In this document: one piece after another, positions 35,558-44,556 of the stretch
How the letters are laid out: each line of letters starts with the position of its first letter
How positions within the stretch are numbered: the first letter of the stretch is position 1
DNA from: Acinetobacter johnsonii CIP 64.6
Lineage (GTDB): Bacteria; Pseudomonadota; Gammaproteobacteria; Pseudomonadales; Moraxellaceae
Reading direction: 5' to 3'
Assembly (NCBI RefSeq): GCF_000368045.1
Contig: NZ_KB849235.1
Span: 782,467 to 846,466, forward strand
Length of the DNA: 64,000 bases
Program-made: the position numbers and the translations under genes
The notes under the pieces: model-generated
Seen by the model: only the letters and a program-made list of their open reading frames with translations
Told to the model about the DNA's origin: nothing
Databases searched by the model: none

Positions 35558-37618
35558 GTGCGTAATATTTTAGTCACTAACGCCCTACCATACGCCAATG
35601 GCCCCATCCATATGGGACACTTACTCGGTTATATCCAAGCAGATATTTGGGTTCGTGCCATGCGTGCAATGGGACACGATGTGACTTATGTATGTGCGGA
35701 TGATGCTCACGGTACAGCTATCATGCTACGTGCCGAAGCCAATGGTATTTCACCTGAAGACCAAATCGCCAATGTGCAAAAAGAACACATCCGTGATTTT
35801 GACGGTTTTGGCGTGCATTTCGATCATTATGATTCAACCCATAGTGATGAAAACCGCTCTCGTGCTTCTGAAATTTATGTGAAAAACCGTGAAGCAGGCA
35901 ATATTGCCATCCGTCCTGTCAACCAGCTTTTTGACCCTGAAAAAGGCATGTTCTTATCGGATCGTTTCATTAAAGGCACGTGCCCGAAATGTAAATCGGA
36001 AGATCAATATGGCGACGCGTGTGAAGTCTGCGGTACAACATACAATGCGACTGAGCTTTTAAACCCAAAATCAACTTTAAGTGGTGCGACGCCTGTAGAA
36101 AAATCTTCAGATCATTACTTCTTTAAACTGCCGAATTTCTCAGAATATTTGCAAAAATGGACACGTGACCAAGGTCGCTTACCTGTTTCGATTGCCAACA
36201 AACTGGATGAATGGTTTGAAGCGGGTTTATCGGACTGGGATATTTCACGTGATGCGCCGTATTTCGGTTTTGAAATTCCAGATGCACCAAATAAATATTT
36301 CTACGTTTGGGTAGACGCACCGATTGGTTATATGTCGAGTTTTGAAAACTATATCAAAGCTAAACGTCCTGATTTAAGCTTTGACGACTTTTGGAAGAAA
36401 GACTCTGACAAAGAAGTCTATCACTTCATTGGTAAAGACATCGTTTACTTCCATGCGCTGTTCTGGCCTGCAATGCTTGAAGGTGCAAACTACCGTACGC
36501 CATCAGGTTTATTCGTCAATGGTTTCTTGACGGTGAACGGTCAGAAGATGTCGAAGTCTCGCGGGACATTCATCAAGGCTGAAACGTATTTAGAACACTT
36601 AAACCCTGAATATTTACGTTACTACTTCGCGTCTAAACTGTCTGATAAAGTTGAAGACTCTGATCTGAACTTGGATGATTTCGTTCAGAAAGTAAACTCA
36701 GATTTGGTTGGTAAAGTGGTCAACATTGCCAGTCGCTGTGCAAAATTTATCAATACTAAATTTGATAATAAGTTAAGTGCAACTTGTGCAGAGCCTGAAT
36801 TGCTACAAAGCTTTATTGATGCAGGCGATTCAATTGCGAAAGCCTATGAAGCACGTGAGTTCTCTGCTGCGATTCGTGAAATTATGGCGCTTGCAGATAA
36901 AGCCAACCAATATATTGATGAGAAAAAACCTTGGGCTTTAGCAAAAGTTGAGGGCGAAGAACAGCAAGTACATGATGTATGTTCGGTGGGAATTAACCTG
37001 TTCCATCAATTGGCTGTGTACCTTGCGCCTGTACTTCCAACCTTAGCGGCTCGAGTGCAAGAGTTCTTAAAACTAGACCGCTTTGACTTTGCTTCTGCTC
37101 AAACAGCATTGGTTGATCATGAAATTGCATTGTTCCAACCTTTAATACAACGTGTAGACCCGAAAGCCGTTGCGGCAATGGTCGATGCTTCTAAAGACTC
37201 TTTAGCGGCTGCGGCTGAACCTGTAAAAGTTGAGAAAAAGAAAGAGAAAAAAACTGCACCTGCGAAAGTTGAACCTAAAGTTGGTGAAGCAGAAGTGATT
37301 GGTATTGAAGACTTTATGAAAGTTGACCTCCGTGTCGCTGAAGTTTTAGAAGCTGCAACGGTAGAGGGTTCGGACAAATTACTTCAATTGACTTTAAACG
37401 TGGGTGAAGCTGAACCGCGTAATGTATTCAGTGGTATTCGTGAGTTTTACCAACCAGAAGATCTTAAAGGTAAATTGGTGGTGATGGTGGCTAATCTTGC
37501 ACCACGTAAAATGCGTTTTGGTATTTCAAACGGTATGGTACTCGCTGCGGGTAATGGCGAAGGTGTCTGGGTGATTTCACCTGAATCTGGTGCTAAAGCT
37601 GGTGATAAAGTATCTTAA
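35558..37618 (+). CDS. metG: Methionyl-tRNA synthetase
   Basis: 686 residues, starting with GTG behind GAGAG. Class I signatures are visible: HIGH-type PYANGPIHMGHLLGY (about 10-24), a zinc-knuckle connective peptide with four cysteines (GTCPKCKSEDQYGDACEVCG, about 143-162), and KMSKS in NGQKMSKSRGTFIK (near 330). After the anticodon domain a lysine-rich linker (about 555-575) leads to a C-terminal tRNA-binding OB-fold (EDFMKVDLRVAEVLEAA, about 582 onward) that also dimerises the enzyme. It charges tRNAMet in the cytoplasm. Monocistronic, with its own terminator. Confidence 0.97.
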   Translation: MRNILVTNALPYANGPIHMGHLLGYIQADIWVRAMRAMGHDVTYVCADDAHGTAIMLRAEANGISPEDQIANVQKEHIRDFDGFGVHFDHYDSTHSDENRSRASEIYVKNREAGNIAIRPVNQLFDPEKGMFLSDRFIKGTCPKCKSEDQYGDACEVCGTTYNATELLNPKSTLSGATPVEKSSDHYFFKLPNFSEYLQKWTRDQGRLPVSIANKLDEWFEAGLSDWDISRDAPYFGFEIPDAPNKYFYVWVDAPIGYMSSFENYIKAKRPDLSFDDFWKKDSDKEVYHFIGKDIVYFHALFWPAMLEGANYRTPSGLFVNGFLTVNGQKMSKSRGTFIKAETYLEHLNPEYLRYYFASKLSDKVEDSDLNLDDFVQKVNSDLVGKVVNIASRCAKFINTKFDNKLSATCAEPELLQSFIDAGDSIAKAYEAREFSAAIREIMALADKANQYIDEKKPWALAKVEGEEQQVHDVCSVGINLFHQLAVYLAPVLPTLAARVQEFLKLDRFDFASAQTALVDHEIALFQPLIQRVDPKAVAAMVDASKDSLAAAAEPVKVEKKKEKKTAPAKVEPKVGEAEVIGIEDFMKVDLRVAEVLEAATVEGSDKLLQLTLNVGEAEPRNVFSGIREFYQPEDLKGKLVVMVANLAPRKMRFGISNGMVLAAGNGEGVWVISPESGAKAGDKVS

Positions 37619-37633
37619 GGTTTAATCATTAAA

Positions 37634-37665
37634 AGAAAAGCCTCTACGTTGTAGGGGCTTTTTTA
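37634..37665 (+). terminator. Terminator after metG
   Basis: AAGCCTCTAC pairs with GTAGGGGCTT (one G-T pair) across GTT, followed by six T. It lies 15 bases beyond the metG stop. Confidence 0.88.
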
Positions 37666-37693
37666 TTATTTGCTGTTTCTCCCCCCTCATCCT

Positions 37694-37717
37694 AGCTTTC
37701 TCCCTCAGGGAGAAGGA
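37694..37717. repeat. Short intergenic hairpin (TTCTCCCT-C-AGGGAGAA)
   Basis: The hairpin sits in the phrase CATCCTAGCTTTCTCCCTCAG, a sequence type that I recognise as a dispersed intergenic repeat in several Gram-negative genomes. No T-run follows. Confidence 0.5.
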
Positions 37718-37798
37718 ACTTTCATTAGGGAATAATTTAATTACACGCTCTCTTTTAATAAAAAAGATGAGAAAACCATTATCTAATCAAATGACCAG

Positions 37799-37890
37799 CG
37801 ACATGGATGTCGCCCGTTCACTAGGGGGCACATGGATGTGCCCTCTAGTGAACAAAGGGGTTTTGTTACTTTTGCTCATTCAAAGGTAAA
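37799..37890. repeat. Dispersed hairpin repeat, copy A
   Basis: First stem CGACAT-GG-ATGTCG at 37799-37812. Second, long stem at 37816-37853 with outer arms GTTCACTAG / CTAGTGAAC and inner arms GGGCACAT / ATGTGCCC around GG. Then AACAAAGG and TTACTTTTG. The same order (two hairpins with a GGAT core, AACAAAGG, TTACTTTTG) recurs at 44636-44728. Confidence 0.6.
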
Positions 37891-37908
37891 GGTAATTAAA
37901 TAAACAAA

Positions 37909-38838
37909 CTATTCTGCCATTACTTTTTCATATCTATTTCGACAAGCGCTACAGAACTTACTTTGAAAACTAATTTCATCTCCAGTTAAGCTAGACTCAC
38001 ATACATCACAAATCTGTTTTGCCTGATATTGACATGAAAAACAAAAACAACTTTCTATCGAGTAGGCATTCGTCCAACATGATGGACATGTGCAAAATAC
38101 TTCGTTTAATGAGTCTCCAAACATTGAATCTCTTCTCTGTTGATAGTCAACTTCTTGCTCTATAGCGGAGACAATCAATTCGTGATAATCAGTTTCTTTA
38201 AAGCAAGATAAACATCTATATTCAATTTGATGGGAATTAGTATTGTTCTTCAGAGGTTTAATGACATCAAATCCACATTCTGAATAATTAGACTGTTTGA
38301 TAAGCTCTAAAATCTTAAAGTTATAGTATGTATTTGAATCTAAATCATTAATACACTGGTTCCTTTCAATCTGATACACCCGATCTACTTCTATTAAGAT
38401 CGACCAAATTTCTTCACCAAAAATTTCTATAGGATCTCGTTGTAAATATTTTCGAACAAAATCATTTATTACATTAAAGCTTACTGCTACTAAGCCTAAA
38501 ATTATCAAAGGATTTTCATCGCTATATTTATGCTCAATATCATTTCTAATTTTTTGAATTTTTTCTAACTCACCCCATTCTATCAAAACTTGACTTTCAT
38601 CTAATTTATCCTTGAGCTGCTTAAAGTCTAATGTTTTTTTCCTTCCCTTTTCTTTTGATTTTAAAGGTATATAAATTAAATCTGGGTTAACTGTGTATAG
38701 ATAATATTTAAAAAGTAACAAAATCCCTGAAAATAGATTTCTTGTACAGGAAATTAATCTTTTCGGATTTTCTTTAATTAACTCATAGTCTTCTATTCCA
38801 AGCTGAATTGAGTCAATTGCATTTTGTAGTATCGTCAT
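37909..38838 (-). CDS. Orphan protein with HEPN-like domain and C-terminal zinc ribbons
   Basis: 309 residues, AT-rich compared with the neighbours. Residues about 1-150 are helical, and IQKIRNDIEHKYSDEN near 94-109 contains R-N-x3-H, the HEPN RNase signature. The C-terminal third holds five CxxC pairs (CLSCFKE, CTCPSCWTN, CFCFSCQYQ, CDVCES, CSACRNR), enough for two to three zinc ribbons or knuckles. There is no signal or membrane segment. HEPN plus zinc-ribbon proteins occur in defence, RNA decay and stress systems, but no partner gene adjoins it. It lies between a repeat-rich spacer and an unrelated hydrolase, so it looks like an accessory insertion. Function unknown. Confidence 0.65.
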   Translation of the reverse strand: MTILQNAIDSIQLGIEDYELIKENPKRLISCTRNLFSGILLLFKYYLYTVNPDLIYIPLKSKEKGRKKTLDFKQLKDKLDESQVLIEWGELEKIQKIRNDIEHKYSDENPLIILGLVAVSFNVINDFVRKYLQRDPIEIFGEEIWSILIEVDRVYQIERNQCINDLDSNTYYNFKILELIKQSNYSECGFDVIKPLKNNTNSHQIEYRCLSCFKETDYHELIVSAIEQEVDYQQRRDSMFGDSLNEVFCTCPSCWTNAYSIESCFCFSCQYQAKQICDVCESSLTGDEISFQSKFCSACRNRYEKVMAE

Positions 38839-38936
38839 TCAAAAGTTACCATTTTAATTTTTATAACGTTCATCTAGTCACTATACCAAGCTTATGCTAG
38901 AACAAACATATCACTATCAAATCTATAAGAATTCCT

Positions 38937-39911
38937 ATGAAAAAATTGAAATCTAAACTCACCGTTCTAGGCTTATTAGCTACTGCATTTTCATCAACCT
39001 TCGCCCTTTCCCCACCTGCCCCCATCCCCCAACAAAAACAAGTCGCTGGCTATTATCAATACCAAGCGGGTGATGTACAAATCACGGCCCTGCTCGATGG
39101 CACCAATTTCATGTCGCCTAAACTCTTTCAAAACATTCCAGAAAAAGATGTGCATGAAATATTAAAGAAATACGCTGCCGACCAAGCCAAAGGCGTTCAA
39201 ACCTCTGTCAATGCCTTCCTCGTGAATACAGGTCATTCACTGGTTTTGGTGGATAGTGGTGCTGCGAGCTGTTTTGGCGCACATTTAGGTTCAGTGTTAA
39301 GCAACTTAAAAGCATCAGGCTATCAACCAAAGCAAGTCGATACCATCTTACTGACGCACCTGCACCCAGACCATGTCTGTGGCATTAGTCAAAATGGCGT
39401 GGCAAACTTTCCAAATGCAACGGTTTATGTTTCGAACGATGAAGCAAACTATTGGCTAAACCCGAAACAGGTCGAAAAGCTCCCGAAAGAAAAGCAAGCA
39501 GGCTACTTAGGAACTGTTGAAAAAATTAAACAAGCCATTGCACCCTATCAAGCCAAAAACCGCTTCAAAACGTATCAATTGGGTGATCAAGTTCAGGGTT
39601 TTAAAGTCATTAATACCGCGGGGCATACGCCGGGACATTTTAGCTATGAGCTGAAAACCAAAGACGAAACGGTGATCTTTATTGGTGACATTGTGCACTC
39701 TCATACTGTGCAATTCGACAAGCCAGAAACCGCAATCGATTATGATATCGATCCGAAAAAAGCAGTTCAAACCCGCTTAAAGCAATTTGCTGAATATGCA
39801 AAAGGCGGGCAAACCATTGCAGCACCACACTTGCCATTCCCTGCTATTGGACATATCTATTCAGCAGATGGGAAAAGCTATCAATGGATTCCTGTGCATT
39901 TTAAGGATTAA
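38937..39911 (+). CDS. Exported metallo-beta-lactamase-fold hydrolase
   Basis: 324 residues. The signal peptide (LTVLGLLATAFSSTFA) is followed by a PAPIPQQKQ linker. The MBL fold shows the metal motif TILLTHLHPDHVCGI (HxHxDH, about 139-153), the later histidine in NTAGHTPGHFSYEL (about 225), the bridging aspartate in IFIGDIVHS (about 248) and the last histidine in IAAPHLPFPAIGH (about 305). Hydrolases of this subgroup in the periplasm act on lactones, phosphotriesters or esters; the substrate is not decidable here. It is a single gene followed by a terminator. Confidence 0.88.
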   Translation: MKKLKSKLTVLGLLATAFSSTFALSPPAPIPQQKQVAGYYQYQAGDVQITALLDGTNFMSPKLFQNIPEKDVHEILKKYAADQAKGVQTSVNAFLVNTGHSLVLVDSGAASCFGAHLGSVLSNLKASGYQPKQVDTILLTHLHPDHVCGISQNGVANFPNATVYVSNDEANYWLNPKQVEKLPKEKQAGYLGTVEKIKQAIAPYQAKNRFKTYQLGDQVQGFKVINTAGHTPGHFSYELKTKDETVIFIGDIVHSHTVQFDKPETAIDYDIDPKKAVQTRLKQFAEYAKGGQTIAAPHLPFPAIGHIYSADGKSYQWIPVHFKD

Positions 39912-39987
39912 TTTATACGAAAATTACCTCTTCTTTGGGCTGAGAGTTAAAAGTCTCTTCAAAACAAATAGAAGTTTGTTAAATCAT

Positions 39988-40018
39988 AAAAAATCCCCTC
40001 ATTTGAGGGGATTTTTTT
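39988..40018. terminator. Bidirectional terminator between the MBL hydrolase and the lipoprotein trio
   Basis: TCCCCTCA pairs with TGAGGGGA, with A6 before and T7 after, between convergent genes. Confidence 0.9.
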
Positions 40019-40019
40019 A

Positions 40020-40697
40020 CTACTGTGGACTCATCGAGTTTTGTACAAAATGCGGAGAGCGAGGTCCATATAGCAACCCTTTTTGCTGCATCAACTGTGG
40101 AGCATACAACTGCGTACTCACACTGTTAGACAGCACATAGGCTTTGTCCGATAGGTGATTGGAAATTTGGTCAATCAAAGCACCGACTAACATCCCGACC
40201 AGACCCGCGTTGCTATTATTATTGGCTTGTTGGATTTTTTCCTGACCTTCCCATAATAATGCTCCAGTTTTTAAATCCACCAATTTTGCCTCGACCGCAA
40301 CGGTCGAAACGGATTGAATCACCTGATACTTAGAACCATATTCTTTAACTTTGACATACAGTGCGGCATCCGCTCCAAAAATTTCATTGAGTTTCTGAAT
40401 TGGAATTTGCTGCGCATCATAGCCGTTGGTTACGCCGTTTTCTTTAAATAGCGTATCGACCACAGAAATGGGGAACACATAATAGCCCGCTTCTGCTACA
40501 GGTAAAGTCACAGTAGACCAATACCCATAGGTTGCCCGTGTATCGGGTGACTCATTTACAGGCGGCAATACCAAAATGGATTTTGGCATATTGGCATGAT
40601 ATGCAGATAAGTCACGATTGCTTTTTGGTGTCGTAGCACAACCTGTGAAGAGTGTCACAGCAAGGCCAAGTATGCATAGTTTTTTGAAATTTTTCAC
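40020..40697 (-). CDS. DUF799 (GNA1162-type) outer-membrane lipoprotein
   Basis: 225 residues starting with GTG, behind GGGAG. Lipobox LFTGC, cysteine about 19. The DUF799 domain begins SILVLPPVNESPDTRATYGY (about 41-60) and continues with AGYYVFPISVVDTLFKENG (about 71-89) and EIFGADAALYVKVKEYGSKY (about 105-124). A glycine-rich segment (NSNAGLVGMLVGALID) follows. The meningococcal homologue GNA1162 is a surface vaccine antigen related in fold to the TolB N-domain. The start overlaps the stop of the DUF4810 gene by GTGA. It forms the third part of a conserved CsgG-DUF4810-DUF799 set. Confidence 0.88.
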   Translation of the reverse strand: MKNFKKLCILGLAVTLFTGCATTPKSNRDLSAYHANMPKSILVLPPVNESPDTRATYGYWSTVTLPVAEAGYYVFPISVVDTLFKENGVTNGYDAQQIPIQKLNEIFGADAALYVKVKEYGSKYQVIQSVSTVAVEAKLVDLKTGALLWEGQEKIQQANNNSNAGLVGMLVGALIDQISNHLSDKAYVLSNSVSTQLYAPQLMQQKGLLYGPRSPHFVQNSMSPQ

Positions 40698-41071
40698 TTC
40701 ACACTCCCTACCGCAGACTGAGCCGTCATTTTTTTCAAAAGACGATCCATTAATACTGTCGACTCTGGGTAAGTTTGGCGTTCAAGCTCAAAATACTGAA
40801 CAGCACGTGGCCCATTATTGATATTTAAATTCAATAAACCCAAATGCGCATACAAGCCCGGAGGCACTGCTGCATTTTTGGCTTTGGCTTTTTCAATATC
40901 TTTTTCAAGTTTGCCAATCTGTTCTTGTGGAGAAGTCTTTTCTGGCAGACTCAACATCAAATAGGTTTGCTGCGGGTATTCGCCCCAGCTGTATAACGAT
41001 TTTGGCGCTGAAACACAGCCCACCAAAGTCATGGTGCAGATCACACCTAAAACCAATACGATTTTTTTCAT
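40694..41071 (-). CDS. DUF4810 lipoprotein
   Basis: 125 residues from ATG 41071; the frame is open 24 codons further but would lack a signal peptide at the front. Lipobox LVGC, cysteine about 19, then LYSWGEYPQQTYLMLSL, the family's opening. The body has TPR-like helices: GLYAHLGLLNLNINNGPRAV (about 73-92) and QYFELERQTYPESTVLMDRLL. It is the middle gene of the trio and probably bridges or stabilises a CsgG-type assembly at the outer membrane. Confidence 0.86.
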   Translation of the reverse strand: MKKIVLVLGVICTMTLVGCVSAPKSLYSWGEYPQQTYLMLSLPEKTSPQEQIGKLEKDIEKAKAKNAAVPPGLYAHLGLLNLNINNGPRAVQYFELERQTYPESTVLMDRLLKKMTAQSAVGSVK

Positions 41072-41084
41072 TGATTCAAACCAG

Positions 41085-41756
41085 TTACTGCGCAGACCAC
41101 TTATTGGTTTGAATATCCAACACCAAATTATTAACCGCTTCACGCACAGCCAAATCTAGAACTTTACCGTTTAAAGTTGAGTCATAAGAAGCAGTAGAAC
41201 CAAAACCTAAAATTTCACGTTCACTGAGTGCATACTCGCCTGCACCTTGCACAGAGTGAACAATTTCTGCTGTTTTTACATCGACAATATTTAAGTTCAC
41301 TTTGGCATAAGCAATTTGGGTTTTACCACGGCCCAATATGCCAAATAGCTGGTGATCACCAACTTCTTTACGGCCAAATTCAGACACGTCGCCCGTTAAT
41401 ACATAACGTGCGCCTTTAATGGATTGAGATGATTTAGTAAAGCCTGCTTCTTGTTTTAATTCAGCAAGGTTGTCACGGTTTAGGACAGAGAAATAGCCCG
41501 ATTGCTGTAAATGCGTTTCTAAAATAGTTTTCGCCTGACCACCTAAGCGGTCAATATTGTCTGAAAAAATGCCACGCATGTAGCTTGAGCGGTTGTCAAA
41601 TTTTCCTACAGAAACAGGCGTTTTAGCGCCAGCGTATTTAACTGTCGCCACTGCCGCAGTTACTTGCGGTGATTGAATTGTTTTTGATGTTTCTGTTGTT
41701 GAACATGCAGATAATGCTAAGCCACTCAAAACGGCCAAAAATATAGATTTATTCAA
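41085..41756 (-). CDS. CsgG/HfaB-family outer-membrane lipoprotein
   Basis: 223 residues. Lipobox LALSAC, cysteine 18. The CsgG-type domain is shown by YAGAKTPVSVGKFDNRSSYM (about 41-60), QAKTILETHLQQSGYFSVLN, RDNLAELKQEAGFTKSS, ARYVLTGDVSEFGRKEVG (about 116-133) and the C-terminal helix VLDLAVREAVNNLVLDI. CsgG proteins form ring-shaped export pores for curli or anchor holdfast material. No curlin or CsgE/F genes are near, so the exported partner, if any, is unknown. It is first in the trio and begins after a short AT-rich leader. Confidence 0.87.
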   Translation of the reverse strand: MNKSIFLAVLSGLALSACSTTETSKTIQSPQVTAAVATVKYAGAKTPVSVGKFDNRSSYMRGIFSDNIDRLGGQAKTILETHLQQSGYFSVLNRDNLAELKQEAGFTKSSQSIKGARYVLTGDVSEFGRKEVGDHQLFGILGRGKTQIAYAKVNLNIVDVKTAEIVHSVQGAGEYALSEREILGFGSTASYDSTLNGKVLDLAVREAVNNLVLDIQTNKWSAQ

Positions 41757-41867
41757 AATTTATCCCTCAAATCTTTAATTTAAAAATCATTAAAAAAATC
41801 AAAGGGATTATAACCATTTAGCTTTTAGTTACCTATACAAAATCCAGTTTTGTTGTTTTGAAACTTA

Positions 41868-42491
41868 TCACTTCATTCCAAAAATAAGTTTCAAACCTAA
41901 CACTGTCATCACTGCCCCTGCTGCGCGGTCAAATACGGCTTTAAACTTCAAATACACACGGCGCGGCTTTTCAGCAGACAATGCCACTGCAACCAACGAA
42001 CACCAACCCGCATCAATAAAGAAACATAGGATAGGTAGTACAAAATAGTAATAAGTTGGGATTTCTTTGGGTAAAAGTGCAGTAAAAATACTGGCTAGAA
42101 CAATCGCAATTTTAGGGTTGGACAGCTGGGTAATTAAGCCAGTCATAAAGGCACGGCGTAAAGTCATTGCTTTTGAGCTGGAATGATCTGCCTCAATCGG
42201 CTCTTTGGCATGTTTAATAATTTTAAACGCGAGCCAAAGCAAATAGAACCCACCACAAATTTTTAAGGCCAAATACGCTGACGGCACAGCCAACAAAAAG
42301 GCTTGTAAACCAAGTACAGCCAACAGACCAAAAACAGCTGCGCCTGTTCCTGTCCCCAGTGCGGTAAAGAGGCCATGCTTTCGAGAAATCGCAATCGAAT
42401 TTTTTGCTACATAAATCGACGTCGGTCCAGGGCTCATTGCGCCTAACATTAATGCAAAGGCAATGGAGCCCAAAATCCAAAATGATTCCAA
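41868..42491 (-). CDS. LysE/RhtB-family exporter (second copy)
   Basis: 207 residues, about six membrane helices. Signature MSPGPTSIYVAKNSIAISRK (about 19-38) with the conserved P-G-P in TM1, then LKICGGFYLLWLAFKIIKH, typical of RhtB-like exporters. It shares only the family pattern with the exporter at 27328-27927, so this is not a recent duplication. Likely removes amino acids or analogues. Single gene, no adjacent regulator. Confidence 0.85.
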   Translation of the reverse strand: MESFWILGSIAFALMLGAMSPGPTSIYVAKNSIAISRKHGLFTALGTGTGAAVFGLLAVLGLQAFLLAVPSAYLALKICGGFYLLWLAFKIIKHAKEPIEADHSSSKAMTLRRAFMTGLITQLSNPKIAIVLASIFTALLPKEIPTYYYFVLPILCFFIDAGWCSLVAVALSAEKPRRVYLKFKAVFDRAAGAVMTVLGLKLIFGMK

Positions 42492-42936
42492 GAGTGACCT
42501 CTAAATTGAGAGAATTTATCAGCTGCGATTTTACGCTAAACAAAGTTTTTACGATATTCACTTTATCAGTTATTTTTCACATTTATATCGTAATCAAGCC
42601 ACAGCTTGTACACCCATTATATTTTTTAATGATAAATAAAAAGCCTATTTTTAAGTAAATTCGGCATAGGCCATAGTGAAAACAACAATAGAGCAATTAC
42701 TCAAGAATAAACTTCAACATCAGTTATTTAGATCATATTCAATTTTAATAAAAAGACAAATGTGTATTAAAAATAGCCATCATGTTCTTATTTTTGATTA
42801 CAAAATATAATGAGGGAATTGCTTCCCTTTTCATACATTTTTCATATATAAAAAGACTTACTATTTATAAGGTTTTATTTCTAAAAACCACATTTTTTAA
42901 CTTCATAATTTTTAACATCATAATTACAGGTGAACC
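42492..42936. other. AT-rich intergenic region before oleate hydratase
   Basis: 445 bases. A 60-codon open frame at 42782-42964 runs into the next gene in another phase and has no ribosome site, so I treat the region as non-coding. AGGTG six bases before ATG 42937 belongs to the oleate hydratase. No operator or hairpin stands out. Confidence 0.45.
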
Positions 42937-44556
42937 ATGCAAAATAAGAAGCGCACCCCATTAGACGCGCAACAATCCCATCTTTGGATCATTGGTGGTG
43001 GTATCGCAGGTATGGCTGCTGCTGCATTTGCGATCCGTGATGCCAAAGTCCCTGCCAAAAATATCCATATTTTAGAAGAACTCGATATTTCAGGTGGCTC
43101 AATGGATGGTGGACATACTCCACATGCCGCGCAAGCTTGGGTAACACGTGGTGGGCGAATGCTGACCGATGAAACTTATTTGTGCCTATGGGATTTATTT
43201 TCCAGTATTCCATCTTTGGAAAATCCAAACGTTTCGGTACGTGAAGAATGTCGTGAGTTTAATGAACAAGTGAAAACCCACGCCAATGCACGTTTGATTG
43301 ATGCCGAACATGTCATTGCGGATGCGGCAAAGCTTGGTCTGAATACACTACATCGTGCGCAGATGCTGCGCCTATTGGCTTCAAAAGAAGAAAAAATTGG
43401 CAGTCGCCGCATTGATGAGTTTTTTGATGAAGCCTTTTTTGAAACCAATTTCTGGCGCATGTGGCGCACGACTTTCGCTTTTCAAAAATGGCACAGTGCA
43501 GCAGAGTTAAGACGCTATTTCTTGCGTTTTATTCAAGAATTGCCACGCATTCATACCTTAGCGGGTGTGAAACGGACCAAGTACAACCAATATGATTCGA
43601 TGATTCTGCCCCTACAGCGTTGGCTAGTCGCACAAGGCGTCGATGTGCGTTTTGGACACTATGTCACAGATGCGGATTTCATTACCAATGCTGAAACCCA
43701 AGAACGCCATACCTCGCGACTATATGTACAATTGCCTGAAGGCTCAGAGCAAATTAATCTGAAAGCCAATGATTTAGCCATTTTCACTTTAGGCTCTATT
43801 ACCGCAGACTCACGTTATGGTGGCAATCATGACGTGCCTGCCCTCGTTCGTAATCGAGAAGATCATGGCTGGACACTTTGGGAAACGCTAGCACAAAAAG
43901 CCCCAGACTTTGGCCGTCCAATGACTTTTTATGGCAATATCGATGAACATAAGTGGGAGTCTTTCACCCTGACCATGAAAGATGACGTGCTGCTTAAACG
44001 TATTATTGACTATACAGGCAATGAGCCAGGTACAGGCGCACTGATGACTTGGTATGAGTCGGGTTGGCATTTATCCATCGTGGTTCCTGCACAGCCACAC
44101 TTTGCCGACTTACCTGAAGGCCTGTATACCTTATGGGGCTACGGTTTCCAAATTGATCATATGGGCGATTACATCAAGAAACCAATGTCCGAAACCACTG
44201 GGCAAGAAATCCTGATAGAACTGATTAAACAGCTCGGTTTTGACGACATTTTAGATCATGTTTTGGCAACCACCAATGTAACCACTGCCATGATGCCATA
44301 TGCCTCTGCCCTATTCGCCTGCCGTAAGCCGGGGGATCGTCCACAGGTAATTCCACAAGGCTCACAAAACTTTGCCTTCCTTGGACAGTTTGTGGAAATT
44401 GAAGATGACGTGGTCTTTACTGTGGAATATTCAGTTCGTGGAGCGATGCTTGCCATTTATGAATTCTTTGGGGTCGAACGTGAAATCCCTGAAATTTACA
44501 ATGGTCTGCTTGATCCAAAGGTCGGTTTGAAAGCTTTGGAAACCGTGTTCCACTAA
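42937..44556 (+). CDS. ohyA: Oleate hydratase (FAD-dependent fatty-acid double-bond hydratase)
   Basis: 539 residues. It adds water to the cis-9 bond of unsaturated fatty acids to give 10-hydroxy acids, a membrane-associated detoxification reaction. The dinucleotide motif is IIGGGIAGMAAAAFAIRD (about 18-35), followed by ILEELDISGGSMDGG (about 45-59) with the conserved glutamate region. TTFAFQKWHSAAELRRYFLR (about 178-197), NQYDSMILPLQRWL and the C-terminal FVEIEDDVVFTVEYSVRGA (about 487-505) are all diagnostic of the family once called myosin-cross-reactive antigen. It is slightly shorter than many members. No fatty-acid genes adjoin it. Confidence 0.93.
   Translation: MQNKKRTPLDAQQSHLWIIGGGIAGMAAAAFAIRDAKVPAKNIHILEELDISGGSMDGGHTPHAAQAWVTRGGRMLTDETYLCLWDLFSSIPSLENPNVSVREECREFNEQVKTHANARLIDAEHVIADAAKLGLNTLHRAQMLRLLASKEEKIGSRRIDEFFDEAFFETNFWRMWRTTFAFQKWHSAAELRRYFLRFIQELPRIHTLAGVKRTKYNQYDSMILPLQRWLVAQGVDVRFGHYVTDADFITNAETQERHTSRLYVQLPEGSEQINLKANDLAIFTLGSITADSRYGGNHDVPALVRNREDHGWTLWETLAQKAPDFGRPMTFYGNIDEHKWESFTLTMKDDVLLKRIIDYTGNEPGTGALMTWYESGWHLSIVVPAQPHFADLPEGLYTLWGYGFQIDHMGDYIKKPMSETTGQEILIELIKQLGFDDILDHVLATTNVTTAMMPYASALFACRKPGDRPQVIPQGSQNFAFLGQFVEIEDDVVFTVEYSVRGAMLAIYEFFGVEREIPEIYNGLLDPKVGLKALETVFH

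Noticed and set aside
42782..42964. 60-codon open frame before oleate hydratase
   Set aside because: It overlaps the start of oleate hydratase in another phase, lacks a ribosome site, and is only AT-rich chance coding.
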